DNA from: Paenibacillus humicola
GTDB lineage: Bacteria; Bacillota; Bacilli; Paenibacillales; Paenibacillaceae
Length of the DNA stretch: 64,000 nt
Reading direction: 5' to 3'
Assembly: GCF_028826105.1 (NCBI RefSeq)
Contig: NZ_JAQGPL010000001.1
Span: forward strand, 5,649,501 to 5,713,500
Shown here: in pieces, positions 18,601-27,618 of the stretch
How positions within the stretch are numbered: the first letter of the stretch is position 1
How the letters are laid out: the number at the start of each line of letters is the position of its first letter
Program-made: the position numbers and the translations under genes
The notes under the pieces: generated by a model
Told to the model about the DNA's origin: nothing
Database searches by the model: none
What the model saw: the letters and a program-made list of their open reading frames with translations, nothing else

Positions 18601-19307
18601 GCCGGCGCTGATCTGCCCGTTTATCCACGATCACCGCTCCAAGCTCCGTGTCGTGAAGATGTGCGCCCTATTCCGAGTGTCTCGAAGCGGTTATTATGAA
18701 TGGACGCGGCGGCAAAAAAGCAGTCGGTCCAAGCGTCGAGAAAAGCTGGAGCAACACATCAGGCGGATATTCCTGGATTCGAGACGTTTGTACGGCAGTC
18801 CGAGGATCTGGCAAATGTTGAAAAGGAAGGCGTTCAGGTCTCCGAAAAAACCGTCGCGCGTGCGATGAAAAGGATGGGTCTGAAATCACGTACCGTGAAG
18901 AGATACAAGGCGACAACGAACTCGAATCATCATCTGCCTGTAGCCGAGAATGTGCTCGATCAAACGTTTACCGCTGAGGCACCGGGAAAGGTCTGGATGA
19001 CGGACATTACCTATATCACGACGGACGAGGGCTGGTTATATCTCGCCAGTGTCATGGATTTATACACCCGTAAAATCATAGGCTTCCACATGGACGAACG
19101 AATGACAAAAGTACTCGTAATCACGGCGCTTGATTAAGCCTACAACCGTCAACGGCCAACTCCAGGGCTTCTACATCACTCGGATCGTGGAAGCCAGTAC
19201 GCTTCGGCAGATTACCAGCAGCGTTTGAAGAAATACCAGATGATCGGAAGTATGAGTCGTAAAGGAAATTGTTACGATAACGCCTGCATCGAATCCTTCC
19301 ACAGCGT
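18601..19307 (+). pseudogene. IS3 family transposase (OrfB, IS150-type) remnant
   Basis: Pieces in different frames reconstruct OrfB: FIHDHRSKLRVVKMC and VSRSGYYEW, LYGSPRIWQ, then after a frameshift VSEKTVARAMKRMGLKSRTV, the DDE core MTDITYITTDEGWLYLASVMDLY, a stop, and [21 protein letters not shown]...[13 protein letters not shown]. The sequence stops being transposase exactly where attC-like element 3 begins. OrfA and terminal repeats are missing. Confidence 0.88.
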
Positions 19308-19363
19308 GCAGCAAAGGCTGCCGGTCTCGGCAGCCCTTCGTCATGATACTATCGTTCAACCAT
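19308..19363 (-). repeat. attC-like element 3
   Basis: Minus strand: left box GAACGATAGTATC, stem AAGGGCTGCCG-AGAC-CGGCAGCCTTT. It abuts and truncates the 3' part of the IS3 remnant on its right-hand side and lies downstream of the minus-strand small ORF ending at 19425. Confidence 0.55.
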
Positions 19364-19424
19364 ACCTACCTTAACCGAGTGAAGAAAAATAAGTTCGTTA
19401 CTGGTTCACCGTGGCCACAACAGA

Positions 19425-19604
19425 TTACTCTTTCATTTGGACCATCCAAATCACATTGGTATACAGTTTATCGATAACTGTAAGAGTAAGTTTATCCGGT
19501 ATGGTTTGGAGTCTTGGAGTCCTGGAATACGAAATTGAAACACATTTTCCATCCTTTTGCTCAATCCGCCGCCACATCTCCATAGGCGCCGCCTTGTACG
19601 GCAC
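19425..19604 (-). CDS. small hypothetical protein downstream of the DHFR-like gene
   Basis: A 59-residue ORF starting with GTG 19604, two nucleotides after the TAG of the upstream reductase gene. GGTGGAG lies 8 nt before the GTG. The product (MPYKAAPMEMWRRIEQKDGK...) is beta/charged and unrecognised. It may be translationally coupled to its neighbour, or be the tail of a truncated gene. Confidence 0.4.
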   Translation of the reverse strand: MPYKAAPMEMWRRIEQKDGKCVSISYSRTPRLQTIPDKLTLTVIDKLYTNVIWMVQMKE

Positions 19605-19606
19605 GG

Positions 19607-20176
19607 CTATTTCTCCACCCCATAGCGGGCCGCGATAATGCCCGACTTGAACGTTCGGCTGGACAGCAGCTTGAGCCTGATTTTCTCATCGCCGCCGTGG
19701 AATGCCGATTTTCCGCTGCCCAAAATGACCGGACAAATCGTCAGCAGGAATTCGTCGATCAGGCCGAGCTCAAGCAGCGTCTTCGCCGCCCCCGGACTGC
19801 CGAAGATAACGAGATTTTTGCCAGGCTGCTCCTTGAGCGCCTTCATCTCCTCTGCGATGTTATCCTTGATCAGCATCGTATTGTTCCATTCCACAATGTC
19901 CATCGAGCCGGAAATGACGATTTTCTTCACATCCTGCAGCCATTTGGCATGCTCCATAGCGTGCCGCGACGCATTCGGATTGTCCAGCATCGTGGGCCAG
20001 TAGCTCTCCATCATCCGATACGTCGTGCGTCCGTATACGGGAGATCCGACTTCGGCTACGACCTCCTCGGCATATTTCTCTAATTCCTCGTTGTACGGAA
20101 TCCAATCTAGTCCTCCGTTCGAATCCGACGCATACCCGTCCAGCGACACATGCATGAACAATACGAGTTTTCTCAT
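19607..20176 (-). CDS. dihydrofolate reductase family protein (YyaP/YwjB-like)
   Basis: A 189-residue RibD-C/DHFR-like reductase: MRKLVLFMHVSLDGYAS start, VYGRTTYRMMESYWP, NADPH-site LVIFGSPGAAKTLLELGL, and the ending ICPVILGSGKSAFHG. ATG 20176 has GGAGGAGAAGTAACC upstream; the longer ORF to 20257 lacks a binding site. Same superfamily as the gene at 11928 but not a close copy. Function beyond NADPH-dependent reduction is unknown. Confidence 0.88.
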   Translation of the reverse strand: MRKLVLFMHVSLDGYASDSNGGLDWIPYNEELEKYAEEVVAEVGSPVYGRTTYRMMESYWPTMLDNPNASRHAMEHAKWLQDVKKIVISGSMDIVEWNNTMLIKDNIAEEMKALKEQPGKNLVIFGSPGAAKTLLELGLIDEFLLTICPVILGSGKSAFHGGDEKIRLKLLSSRTFKSGIIAARYGVEK

Positions 20177-20452
20177 GGTTACTTCTCCTCCGATTTCGAA
20201 TTTAGTGGTTCGATTTTTGGGCAGTAGGCCCGTGTTTCGTCCTGCTCTTACGTCCACTATAAATCGTTACGTTACGTGAGGTTCAAGTGGAAATCTCAAT
20301 TTTATTCGAAAACAATATTGCTGCGGCCACTCATAATACAACGAGGTCCATTTACATGCTTCATATTTAGGATGAAGTTTATCACCCGTTTACCTTCTGT
20401 TTACTTGCGCTCCTTAAAATAAAGCTATCCCCCTTCAGGAAGGAGTGATGAG

Positions 20453-20992
20453 ATGACCTGGAAAAATGAATGGCGGCTGTCGAAAAAATGGGGATATGTG
20501 TCGTCCGCGGCCCTCATTCCCTATGCCGTTATCAAAATGCTTTGGGCGAACGGGATCATCTTTCTCGCTTCCGGGAAAGGCATTGCTGAGCTTCACGCAT
20601 CCATGAAAACCGAAAATGATCCGATCAGCCGATTTTTTTACAGTTACGGTATCGACGTTACCGCCGTTTTAGCGCTGATCGCTTCCCTTCTAGCGCTCGC
20701 TTTGGTTCGGGATTGGAGAAGCAATCGGTTGCGCTGGGTACTGATCGCCGCAGCCGGTTTAGGCGGATCGGTTTTCGTTACCATTTGCCTTATAACCTTC
20801 TATAAACTAGTGGCCGGTTCCATCCGTTTTTCCGATTTTCCCGAATTCGATCCTTGGGTGCTGCTCCCGGTTTATGGAGGCTTCCTCGTATGGGGCGTCG
20901 CCATCTGCATGGCAGCCTTGTCCTGCTCCATCCGAACTTATCGGCGTACCCACCAGAACGGTTACGATGCGAAGACGCCGACGGTCCGATAA
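20453..20992 (+). CDS. four-TM membrane protein (DUF3995-like)
   Basis: A 179-residue membrane protein with about four helices; the opening KWGYVSSAALIPYAVIKMLWANG resembles DUF3995-type proteins. Good binding site GAAGGAGTGATGAG. Same strand and 33 nt upstream of another membrane protein gene, and upstream of a two-component system, so it may be part of a sensory or efflux unit. No function known. Confidence 0.7.
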   Translation: MTWKNEWRLSKKWGYVSSAALIPYAVIKMLWANGIIFLASGKGIAELHASMKTENDPISRFFYSYGIDVTAVLALIASLLALALVRDWRSNRLRWVLIAAAGLGGSVFVTICLITFYKLVAGSIRFSDFPEFDPWVLLPVYGGFLVWGVAICMAALSCSIRTYRRTHQNGYDAKTPTVR

Positions 20993-21025
20993 TACCGATT
21001 TATTTCCAAGGAGGTAAGCATACAA

Positions 21026-21631
21026 ATGAATGAGTCAAGACGATCGAACTGGCCCGGTTATGCCGGATTTTTCTGGGCGTTAATGTACGCGGTCTTTGTG
21101 CGCTTTTATCAAGCGGCCGGCGGAACGGCCGGTTTGCCGGGAAAATTCGAGAATCCCGAAGGATTTTTCAGGGCGAGTTACATCGCGGGGGTCTTCATCA
21201 TGATCGCCGGATTCGTTCTGCTCGCACTCGTCAAGCCATGGGGAAAAATTGCGCCTATGTGGATGCCCCTATTCGGAGGCAAAAAGATTCGCCCTTTCGT
21301 GCTGTTGATCCCTACGCTTGCCGGCACCGCGTTCGCACTCGCTCACGGATTTGGCGGGGAAATAACAAAATTTCTTGCAATGGCGGACGTGATTACCATT
21401 CATTATCCGGGATGGGCGGAGCTCGATGACCGCAGACTGGCTCTGTGGGATGTTTTATTCTACGAGCCTTGGTTTATCATCATGGGAATATTGGCCGGTC
21501 TGACGGCGTACCATTATGCGCGGGCTTCCGGTATTCCGCTTTCCGTACGAAGAAGGTGCACCGTCCTTTTTTTGACTCTGGTCTCTCTCTTAATTGCGTT
21601 ATTTGTATTTCTCATTATATTGGATTTCTAA
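21026..21631 (+). CDS. five-TM membrane protein, probably co-transcribed with the preceding gene
   Basis: 201 residues, about five hydrophobic helices, including RSNWPGYAGFFWALMYAVF at the N-terminus. It shares the overall architecture of the preceding protein (DUF3995-like, with a tryptophan-rich loop). Binding site CCAAGGAGGTAAGCATACAA. 91 nt precede the response regulator. Confidence 0.7.
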   Translation: MNESRRSNWPGYAGFFWALMYAVFVRFYQAAGGTAGLPGKFENPEGFFRASYIAGVFIMIAGFVLLALVKPWGKIAPMWMPLFGGKKIRPFVLLIPTLAGTAFALAHGFGGEITKFLAMADVITIHYPGWAELDDRRLALWDVLFYEPWFIIMGILAGLTAYHYARASGIPLSVRRRCTVLFLTLVSLLIALFVFLIILDF

Positions 21632-21722
21632 AATTATAAGCATCCTGTACAGCGCAAAATTGGGAATGGTATAGTTAATAAAACGGGTTTCGCGCTTTAA
21701 TGATATGAAATGAGGTGACAGC

Positions 21723-22439
21723 ATGCGTGACGAGCCGATAATGCTGGTCGATGACGAGGAAGGCATTCTAACCATGCTGGAAAATATCCTTCGTAAAGAA
21801 GGGTATTCCCATATCGTAAAAGCCGGTTCTGCCGCCGAGGCTCTGATGGCAGCGAGAACGACCCGATTCGAAATGATCGTACTCGATGTTATGCTGCCGG
21901 ATCGGGATGGGTTTTACTTGTGCTCGGAATTGCGCAAAACAGTTACCACCCCGATATTGTTCCTTACCGCCCGCTCCAGCGATTTAGATAAGCTCCAAGG
22001 CTTATACCTGGGCGGGGACGATTATGTAACGAAGCCGTTCAATCCGATGGAAGTCGTCGCGCGAATCCACGCGCAATTACGACGCAGTAATCACTATGCG
22101 TCCGAAGCTTCAAATAACGAGGAAGTGTACCGGTACGAATCTTTTTCCGTCAACCGATCGACCGGGCAGCTGATCGTTGGCAAAGCCGATACGCCTTGTC
22201 CGGCCAAGGAACTCGAGCTGCTTCTCTTTTTTTGCAAGCACCCGAATCGTATATTCACCGCTCAGCAGCTGTATGAACAGGTGTGGGGCGAAATGGTGCA
22301 AGGTGACGAAAAGACCGTCGTCATCCATATCTCCAGACTGAGAAAGAAGCTGGAGACCGATCCGTCCGCTCCCCAACTGATCGTTACGTTAAGAGGCATC
22401 GGCTACAAGTTCGTACCGCCTCTCAGGGGTCAATTATGA
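21723..22439 (+). CDS. OmpR/PhoB family response regulator
   Basis: A 238-residue two-domain regulator. Receiver residues about 5-118: acidic pair VDDEE, phosphoacceptor Asp in MIVLDVMLPDRDGFYL, and Lys in DDYVTKPFNPMEV. C-terminal winged helix about 135-232 (KELELLLFFCKHPNRIFTAQQLYEQVWG, VVIHISRLRKKLE). The stop overlaps the start of the histidine kinase gene by 4 nt (ATGA). Confidence 0.97.
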   Translation: MRDEPIMLVDDEEGILTMLENILRKEGYSHIVKAGSAAEALMAARTTRFEMIVLDVMLPDRDGFYLCSELRKTVTTPILFLTARSSDLDKLQGLYLGGDDYVTKPFNPMEVVARIHAQLRRSNHYASEASNNEEVYRYESFSVNRSTGQLIVGKADTPCPAKELELLLFFCKHPNRIFTAQQLYEQVWGEMVQGDEKTVVIHISRLRKKLETDPSAPQLIVTLRGIGYKFVPPLRGQL

Positions 22440-23500
22440 ACGTAATGCTTCGCATGGCGCTGCAAATGCTGATCGGTTTTATTATTTTGTTCGTATGCAT
22501 TCAGGCCGCTTCCATTGTAGCCGTGCGGATTTTATGGCCGGATGCGGCCTCCGACGGAAGCAGCATCAATAAAATTCAGATCTACATTTTAGTCTTATGC
22601 GCCGTTCTTTTTCTTCTGACTCTGCTTCTGATCGGCTGGTATCTGGGGAAACCGGTTTATTTCGCCATTGTCTGGTTGAGACGCCTTGCCGAAGGGAATT
22701 ATGAATCGCCGGCGCGCTGGGCCGAAATCCATACCCGGAAGAACGGCTCGCCGAGGCTGCCTTATGCCGTTTATAGGGAATTATTCGATCATCTCGAACT
22801 GCTCGCCCATACGCTTGAGCAAAACAATAAAGAAAAGATGCTGTCGGAACAGATGCGACAGGAATGGATCCGCGGAATTTCACATGACTTGAAAACACCT
22901 CTGACGTATATATCCGGTTATTCCTCCATGCTGTCCGCCGACGAATACCGATGGAGTGAAGAAGAACGGAAGGAGTTCCTGTCTGTCATCCACCGAAAGG
23001 CCGCTCATCTGCAGGAGCTCGTGCAGGATCTCAATGAAACGGTGTCCAACGAGATTCCTCTGAAAACGGAGGAAACGGATATCGCGGAATTGCTGCGCAG
23101 AACGGTGGCGGATGTTGGCAGTGCGCCCTGGGCGGCCGGATATTCCTTTACGATGGAATCGGTTTCCATTCCTGTTGCCGTCCCCTGCGACCCCAAGCTG
23201 CTGACTCGCGCCATTCGCAACCTGCTCGTCAATGCCGTCGTCCATAATCCGGAAGGAACCGAAATATCGGTATCGGTTCAAGTATATCGTCCCGAGCAGG
23301 TCGAGATTCGAATTGTGGATAACGGTATCGGATTTGGCGGCAAAGTCGGTATGAACGACACACGAGCAGCATCCGCCGGACGGCCGGGGCTGGGTCTCAC
23401 CATCGCCAGGCAGCTGATCGAGGCACACGGCGGACAGCTGACCATCGACAGTGAGCCGAACGAAGGAACCTCCTTAACCATCAAACTGCCGCGGAAATAA
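22436..23500 (+). CDS. sensor histidine kinase
   Basis: A 354-residue membrane kinase. Two N-terminal TM helices (about 8-30 and 50-70) with a very short external loop (VRILWPDAASDGSSINKIQ), a HAMP-like linker, the HisKA dimerisation box with the phosphorylatable His in WIRGISHDLKTPLTYI, and an HATPase domain with N box NLLVNAVVHN, G1 IVDNGIGFG and G2 GRPGLGLTI. The short sensor loop suggests intramembrane sensing, as in kinases that detect envelope stress or antibiotics. Cognate partner of the upstream regulator. Confidence 0.97.
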   Translation: MNVMLRMALQMLIGFIILFVCIQAASIVAVRILWPDAASDGSSINKIQIYILVLCAVLFLLTLLLIGWYLGKPVYFAIVWLRRLAEGNYESPARWAEIHTRKNGSPRLPYAVYRELFDHLELLAHTLEQNNKEKMLSEQMRQEWIRGISHDLKTPLTYISGYSSMLSADEYRWSEEERKEFLSVIHRKAAHLQELVQDLNETVSNEIPLKTEETDIAELLRRTVADVGSAPWAAGYSFTMESVSIPVAVPCDPKLLTRAIRNLLVNAVVHNPEGTEISVSVQVYRPEQVEIRIVDNGIGFGGKVGMNDTRAASAGRPGLGLTIARQLIEAHGGQLTIDSEPNEGTSLTIKLPRK

Positions 23501-23655
23501 CCACTCCGGTCTTCCTTCGGCACGCTGTACCCTCTTTTATCTGAAATCTCCAAGCTTTCATATGAATTGAAAAGCGACTTCAGCTTATCCGCAGTATTTT
23601 GGAATAAAATCTCATTTATTAGGACAGCCTAAATATTCAAAAGGGAGGTTGTCCT

Positions 23656-23880
23656 ATGGAAAAAAGCAATGACAAAGCTTGGTACGATCAACTCGGGGAG
23701 AAGGTCAATCCCGTTGTAAAAGAATCCGACGGTCAACCTGGAGTCAACGGAATTGAAAATGCAGAACACCCCACTCGCGATCCAAACCCCAATGCCATGT
23801 TCGGCGAAGTTTTCGATGAGACATTAAAAAATGTTCAAGATTTCTTTCAAGATAAAGATGATGAGAAAACGAATGAATAA
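23656..23880 (+). CDS. small acidic hypothetical protein
   Basis: A 74-residue hydrophilic, Asp/Glu/Asn-rich protein (WYDQLGEKVNPVVKESDGQP, FDETLKNVQDFFQDKDDEK). Excellent Shine-Dalgarno AAGGGAGGTTGTCCT. No domain recognised; composition and length are similar to small spore-associated proteins of Bacillales, but that is a guess. Confidence 0.65.
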   Translation: MEKSNDKAWYDQLGEKVNPVVKESDGQPGVNGIENAEHPTRDPNPNAMFGEVFDETLKNVQDFFQDKDDEKTNE

Positions 23881-23904
23881 AAAATATCCACAGTGTTCGT
23901 TATT

Positions 23905-23966
23905 TTCCTACATGAAGGGCTGCCGCGCGGCAGCCCTTCAGCATTGTGCTATCCGTATCCATTTAG
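23905..23966 (-). repeat. attC-like element 4
   Basis: Minus strand: left box GGATACGGATAGCAC just after the stop at 23971, then a perfect 26-bp palindrome (23914-23939, GAAGGGCTGCCGC and its complement). No clear right end. It also works as a bidirectional terminator between this ORF and the convergent small acidic protein gene. Confidence 0.6.
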
Positions 23967-23970
23967 CTTT

Positions 23971-24397
23971 TCATGCAAAATCTGATACATGGTTTTTCCT
24001 TAGCCAATCGATCATAAATTCAAACAGCTCTGTTGAATAGGTATGTTCTTGCTCCCGAGAAGGAAGAGAATCATTAATTTGCTTCACATTTTCTTCAACG
24101 GAAACAGATTCAATAAAACGTACTAAGTTTGGAAGGAATGAATTTAGAGCTTTAAAGTAATGTTTCTGCGGCTCAACACATGTTAGATTCATTTCGAATC
24201 CACCGCGTCTTCTTGTATGGTCACCTTCTTTGCGTTTACGTAGTTCTGCTTCATTGGCGCTCAATACATAATACTGATCTGGGAATCCAATTTTTTTAGC
24301 ATGAAATTGTTTTCGATAAAAATCTGCAACAAAATCAAGAGATTGACCTCCGAAAAGGGTGAAATTAAAATTGGGTCCATAATTCCACGTGGGCGAA
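23971..24397 (-). pseudogene. 5'-truncated hypothetical gene joined to attC-like element 5
   Basis: A coding-like frame (TWNYGPNFNFTLFGGQSL, QFHAKKIGFPDQYYVLSANE, DWLRKNHVSDFA) stays open upstream through the right end of attC-like element 5 without meeting a normal start. A TTG at 24264 could start a 97-residue product, but about 45 native-looking residues lie before it. The simplest reading is a gene that lost its 5' end at the element boundary (just after GGGCAG). Family not recognised. Confidence 0.55.
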
Positions 24398-24400
24398 ATC

Positions 24401-24470
24401 TGCCCAATCGTTGAGTGAAAATAGGGCGGCTGCGCTGCGGCACTTGCTCCACTATCGTCATTCGTTAGTG
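24401..24470 (-). repeat. attC-like element 5
   Basis: Minus strand: CACTAACGAATGACGATAGTG left part, stem-loop GGAGCAAGTGCCGCAGCGCAGCC, then CACTCAACGATTGGGCAG. The TAA stop of the 2'-5' RNA ligase gene (24465-24467) is inside the CTAACG box. The usual GATAG after GGGCAG is replaced by coding sequence. Confidence 0.75.
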
Positions 24471-25007
24471 TAATATTTCGTTGCTGATTATGGATACACC
24501 AACCGCTTTATTTTTATCATAAGCAATTTTAATTACTGCTATTTCTACAATCTCAGAATGGAGGGTGACCAGGTGTTTTGAACAGTAATCAAATGCTGCA
24601 TTAAGCCTAGTTTGACTCAATCTGTTTGCGATAGTGCAATGAGGCGTCCAACGATTTGGTAAGTAAAATGATTCTGGATTTGAGTATTCACGAAATCTTG
24701 CGTGGTGATCTGTATGTAGATCAATGAGTTGTTTTGATGGAGCAGGGGCTAACATCAAGGTGCCTGTATTCAAAAATGTAGAAAGAGCATTAAAAACGAT
24801 TTGAATTTTGACCTTTGAACGATATAGAGCCTGAAAGGCTAACAAAAATTCATCATCGATATCTGAGTAGTCTGCAATAGTAATATGTGGTTTCCTATCA
24901 GAAATATCGTAGGCATAGTCTGATATTGAACTATCACTTAACCCTTCCCAAATAGCATTAATAGCCTGCTCAGTTTTTTGATCAAAGTGGGCGACTACCG
25001 CAAACAT
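24465..25007 (-). CDS. 2'-5' RNA ligase family protein (2H phosphoesterase)
   Basis: A 180-residue 2H phosphoesterase-superfamily protein with the two catalytic HxT motifs HITIAD (about residue 38) and HCTIAN (about 124), as in LigT/ThpR/YjcG-like proteins that act on 2'-5' or cyclic phosphodiesters. ATG 25007 chosen because GGGGGAAGAGAA precedes it; the longer frame to 25058 has no binding site. Its stop codon lies in the attC-like element, as in a gene cassette. Confidence 0.88.
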   Translation of the reverse strand: MFAVVAHFDQKTEQAINAIWEGLSDSSISDYAYDISDRKPHITIADYSDIDDEFLLAFQALYRSKVKIQIVFNALSTFLNTGTLMLAPAPSKQLIDLHTDHHARFREYSNPESFYLPNRWTPHCTIANRLSQTRLNAAFDYCSKHLVTLHSEIVEIAVIKIAYDKNKAVGVSIISNEILH

Positions 25008-25065
25008 TTCTCTTCCCCCTACAAAATCGCCTTTAACTGAATGACACCATAATACCACATATTGG

Positions 25066-25146
25066 AACTATCCTGCCCGATAGTTGAGCAAAATGGAGCA
25101 ACTGCGCCGCGGCAGCTTGCTCCACTATCGTTCCCGTTTGTTTAGG
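25066..25146 (-). repeat. attC-like element 6
   Basis: Minus strand: CTAAACAAACGGGAACGATAGT, stem GGAGCAAgCTGC...GCAGTTGCTCC, then TTTTGCTCAACTATCGGG and CAGGATAGTT. CGATAGT and ACTATCG form an outer inverted pair flanking the stem, as the inner boxes of an attC site would. Starts a few nt after the phosphotransferase stop. Confidence 0.8.
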
Positions 25147-25152
25147 CTATGG

Positions 25153-26175
25153 CTATGTAACCATAGATAAGGATATGGTCTTCATAATATGGATTTTTTG
25201 GAGAGTAAGGACATGCTTTGTCTTCTCGTCTTCAGCCTCTGTGTGGAGATACCTCTCTACAAGCCTGTACCCGAATAAGTGAAGGATTATCTCGTACACA
25301 CAATGATCGGAAATTCGGGACACATCCGCATACTCGGAAAAGCCTTTGTAATACATGGGGATACAACGCCGGTAGTGTTCGACCATGTGATCGATATCCG
25401 CTTCATCCGCGATCAGGCTTGCGATATCCTCGCCCAGGTAGCCCCATCCGCTGGTATCCCAATCGATGAGCGCAAAATTTCCGTCAGCATAGATCAGGTT
25501 GGAAACCCAGAAGTCCCGGTGACATAGCACGAGGGGCAATTTTTCAATACGGGTGAATATCTCATCTGCTTGCTCATCAATGTCGATGAGCATTTGCCGC
25601 ACGTTCAGCGGCAATTCACAGTCCTCCGACCGTATATAATCGTAGACGACCGGCCATGACCGGTAACGCAAATACGTATTCTTCATTAAATCCACATGGC
25701 TCAGGTTGGTCAGGCTCTGCAGCACGGCGGGTTGCTCCGCATACAGCCTGCCTTGAAAGCGCCCTAACTCCAGCGCGGCCTTTTCATACATGTCACCGGT
25801 CAAGTCTAAACCGGTTACGCCATCGATATATTCCAGCCATAGCTGGATTTCATTTTCTTCAGCATTGATTTCAGCGTGATAGCATGTCGGCCAGCGGAAG
25901 ACATCCGAGAACGTTGCTTTTAAGTCAGAAGCAAAGAGATCATACTCCCGGCGCCATGAACCCGGATCGCCGTAACGCTCCCATTTCCTCTGGATTTTCA
26001 GCATGATTCGGTACGGTAGTTTTTCGCCAGCCGCGGTTTCCGCGGTCCCTGATACCAGGTACACATTTCCCACGGTTCCACCCTGTAACGGCATAGTCTG
26101 GCAGTCAGCCGCGATGATATCCTTCTTGAACCGTTGGTTTAAGGCATAAATCAGCTTTTCAAGTTTAATATTCAT
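25153..26175 (-). CDS. aminoglycoside phosphotransferase (APH) family kinase
   Basis: A 340-residue APH/choline-kinase-fold phosphotransferase. Catalytic loop LVLCHRDFWVSNLIYADG (HxDxxxxN type) and metal-binding LIDWDTSGWG are intact; the N-lobe has LPYRIMLKIQRKWERYG. ATG 26175 has GGAGGAATAC directly upstream; longer in-frame starts do not. It could phosphorylate an antibiotic or a small alcohol; sequence alone does not say. Followed at once by attC-like element 6. Confidence 0.88.
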   Translation of the reverse strand: MNIKLEKLIYALNQRFKKDIIAADCQTMPLQGGTVGNVYLVSGTAETAAGEKLPYRIMLKIQRKWERYGDPGSWRREYDLFASDLKATFSDVFRWPTCYHAEINAEENEIQLWLEYIDGVTGLDLTGDMYEKAALELGRFQGRLYAEQPAVLQSLTNLSHVDLMKNTYLRYRSWPVVYDYIRSEDCELPLNVRQMLIDIDEQADEIFTRIEKLPLVLCHRDFWVSNLIYADGNFALIDWDTSGWGYLGEDIASLIADEADIDHMVEHYRRCIPMYYKGFSEYADVSRISDHCVYEIILHLFGYRLVERYLHTEAEDEKTKHVLTLQKIHIMKTISLSMVT

Positions 26176-26261
26176 GTATTCCTCCATTTTCTTCTTTGTC
26201 AATGAAGTGCTTAGATGATTATATCAAATGTAATCCCTTATTTTGGGAAGAGTTTCGTTAT

Positions 26262-26349
26262 AACTATTCTCCACGTTCTATGAAAAAAGGAACAGTCGCC
26301 AACCGCGGCAATCTGTTCCTGGTCTTTGCACTATCGTTATCTGTTAGTG
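26262..26349 (-). repeat. attC-like element 7
   Basis: Minus strand: CCACTAACAGATAACGATAG, stem AGGAACAGATTGCCGCGG...GACTGTTCCT, then AACGTGGAGAATAGTT. Left box begins about 29 nt after the stop of the upstream membrane protein gene (26378). Confidence 0.7.
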
Positions 26350-26377
26350 GAATTACGATGATTTAATCATGGATATT

Positions 26378-27295
26378 TTAAACATCAACTGCATTGAGAT
26401 ATTTATTGTCAATTATCAAAACCGGCCCAATTTCTTCTTTTAATTTTATTGTAAAACCGAGAATAGTATCTTTCTTAGCCTTAAACTGTTCTGATTTATT
26501 AAAAAAGTGGTCAATAATAGAGAGTGTAGTATTAACAGGAATTATATTCTTGAATTCCATTTTAGGTGTTGTCATCTTCAAACTGCTTTCATATTTTGGA
26601 TTCATGAAGGGTTCTATCCATTCAATATTATAATCTGTCTTCCCATTATTTCTTAATTTAAAATGGTATTTGTCTCCCTTTAGCTCTGTCCCGCTGATTT
26701 CTAAATCCATACCTGCCTGCGTCAGACCCTTTATTACTGAAACAACAGATCCATCTTTCTTATCAATGAAGTACGAGGCAGCATAAGTATTTTTAATTGG
26801 AGGATTATGTGCCGCATCAATATTAACCTGCCACACCTGAATATCCTTGTTTTTTGTAGATGAAAAAGTGTATGCTAACTTTGTTTGTGAATTGAATCGG
26901 GTCCAAACCTTGACATCCCTGTAGCCGTCTTTTCCAGCTTGAATAAGAGCTATTTTCTCCGCTTTTTCCTTTGATATTGATTGAGTAGAATTATTAGTTA
27001 CGATAAATATGCTGAATATGAATACTGTTATAATACCACCGATGTAATAATAGCTTTTCACAATATGTGATTCTTTATGTTTTTTATAACGATTAATTGC
27101 AATGGGTAAATTTATGACTCCTAAAATAAAGGAGCTAATAATCGGTAGCAGTTGAAATAACATTGGCGATGCATTTCCGTTCCCCACGGGTCCTATTTTA
27201 GGTCGGTTGCCATCCCCTATTCCATACAAGACGCCTAATATTGGAAATATGATACACGCAATACATGCGATTATATAGAGTACAAATCTGTTCAG
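26378..27295 (-). CDS. membrane-anchored hypothetical protein
   Basis: About 305 residues. Three hydrophobic helices near the N-terminus (FVLYIIACIACIIFPILGVL, LLPIISSFILGVINLPIAI, YYYIGGIITVFIFSIFIV) and an extracellular C-terminal domain with a PepSY-like stretch (SISKEKAEKIALIQAGKDGY, WQVNIDAAH, AASYFIDKKDGSVVSV). Start proposed as CTG 27295, preceded by GAGGGGGG at 7 nt, because it restores the first helix; the conventional alternative is TTG 27229. Function unknown; the PepSY-like part may bind or inhibit a peptidase. Confidence 0.65.
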   Translation of the reverse strand: MNRFVLYIIACIACIIFPILGVLYGIGDGNRPKIGPVGNGNASPMLFQLLPIISSFILGVINLPIAINRYKKHKESHIVKSYYYIGGIITVFIFSIFIVTNNSTQSISKEKAEKIALIQAGKDGYRDVKVWTRFNSQTKLAYTFSSTKNKDIQVWQVNIDAAHNPPIKNTYAASYFIDKKDGSVVSVIKGLTQAGMDLEISGTELKGDKYHFKLRNNGKTDYNIEWIEPFMNPKYESSLKMTTPKMEFKNIIPVNTTLSIIDHFFNKSEQFKAKKDTILGFTIKLKEEIGPVLIIDNKYLNAVDV

Positions 27296-27618
27296 AGTTC
27301 AACCCCCCTCATGATCCCGGTGTGCCTTCAATTCAACTACTTTACCACAAACAAGATGAATTGGAAATTCTCTATAATACGCGACGCGCTGCTCGCAAGC
27401 GGAGGTACCAGTTGTCCCTGCTCAGTGTTGTCTAATAACTATATTTCGCATGCCATTAATGGAGACAAGCCACACATTAAGAACACACATTCATAACCTA
27501 ACCGAAAATAAGACAGCAGCATTTCGAAATATGCTCCGTGGTATAACAAAGTATGACGAACCGAGAGCAAGTGAAGTTATTCTGGTGTCGTCTACATTGA
27601 GCATAAGGAGCTGAAATC
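27296..27618. other. intergenic region, divergent promoters
   Basis: 323 bp between a minus-strand membrane protein gene and the plus-strand SDR gene. No ORF with a binding site, repeat element or hairpin stood out. It must hold the promoters of both flanking genes. Confidence 0.4.

Noticed and set aside
24261..24461. 66-codon minus-strand ORF in the right part of element 5
   Set aside because: It lies in a different frame from the clearly coding 5'-truncated gene and runs through the palindrome; no binding site.
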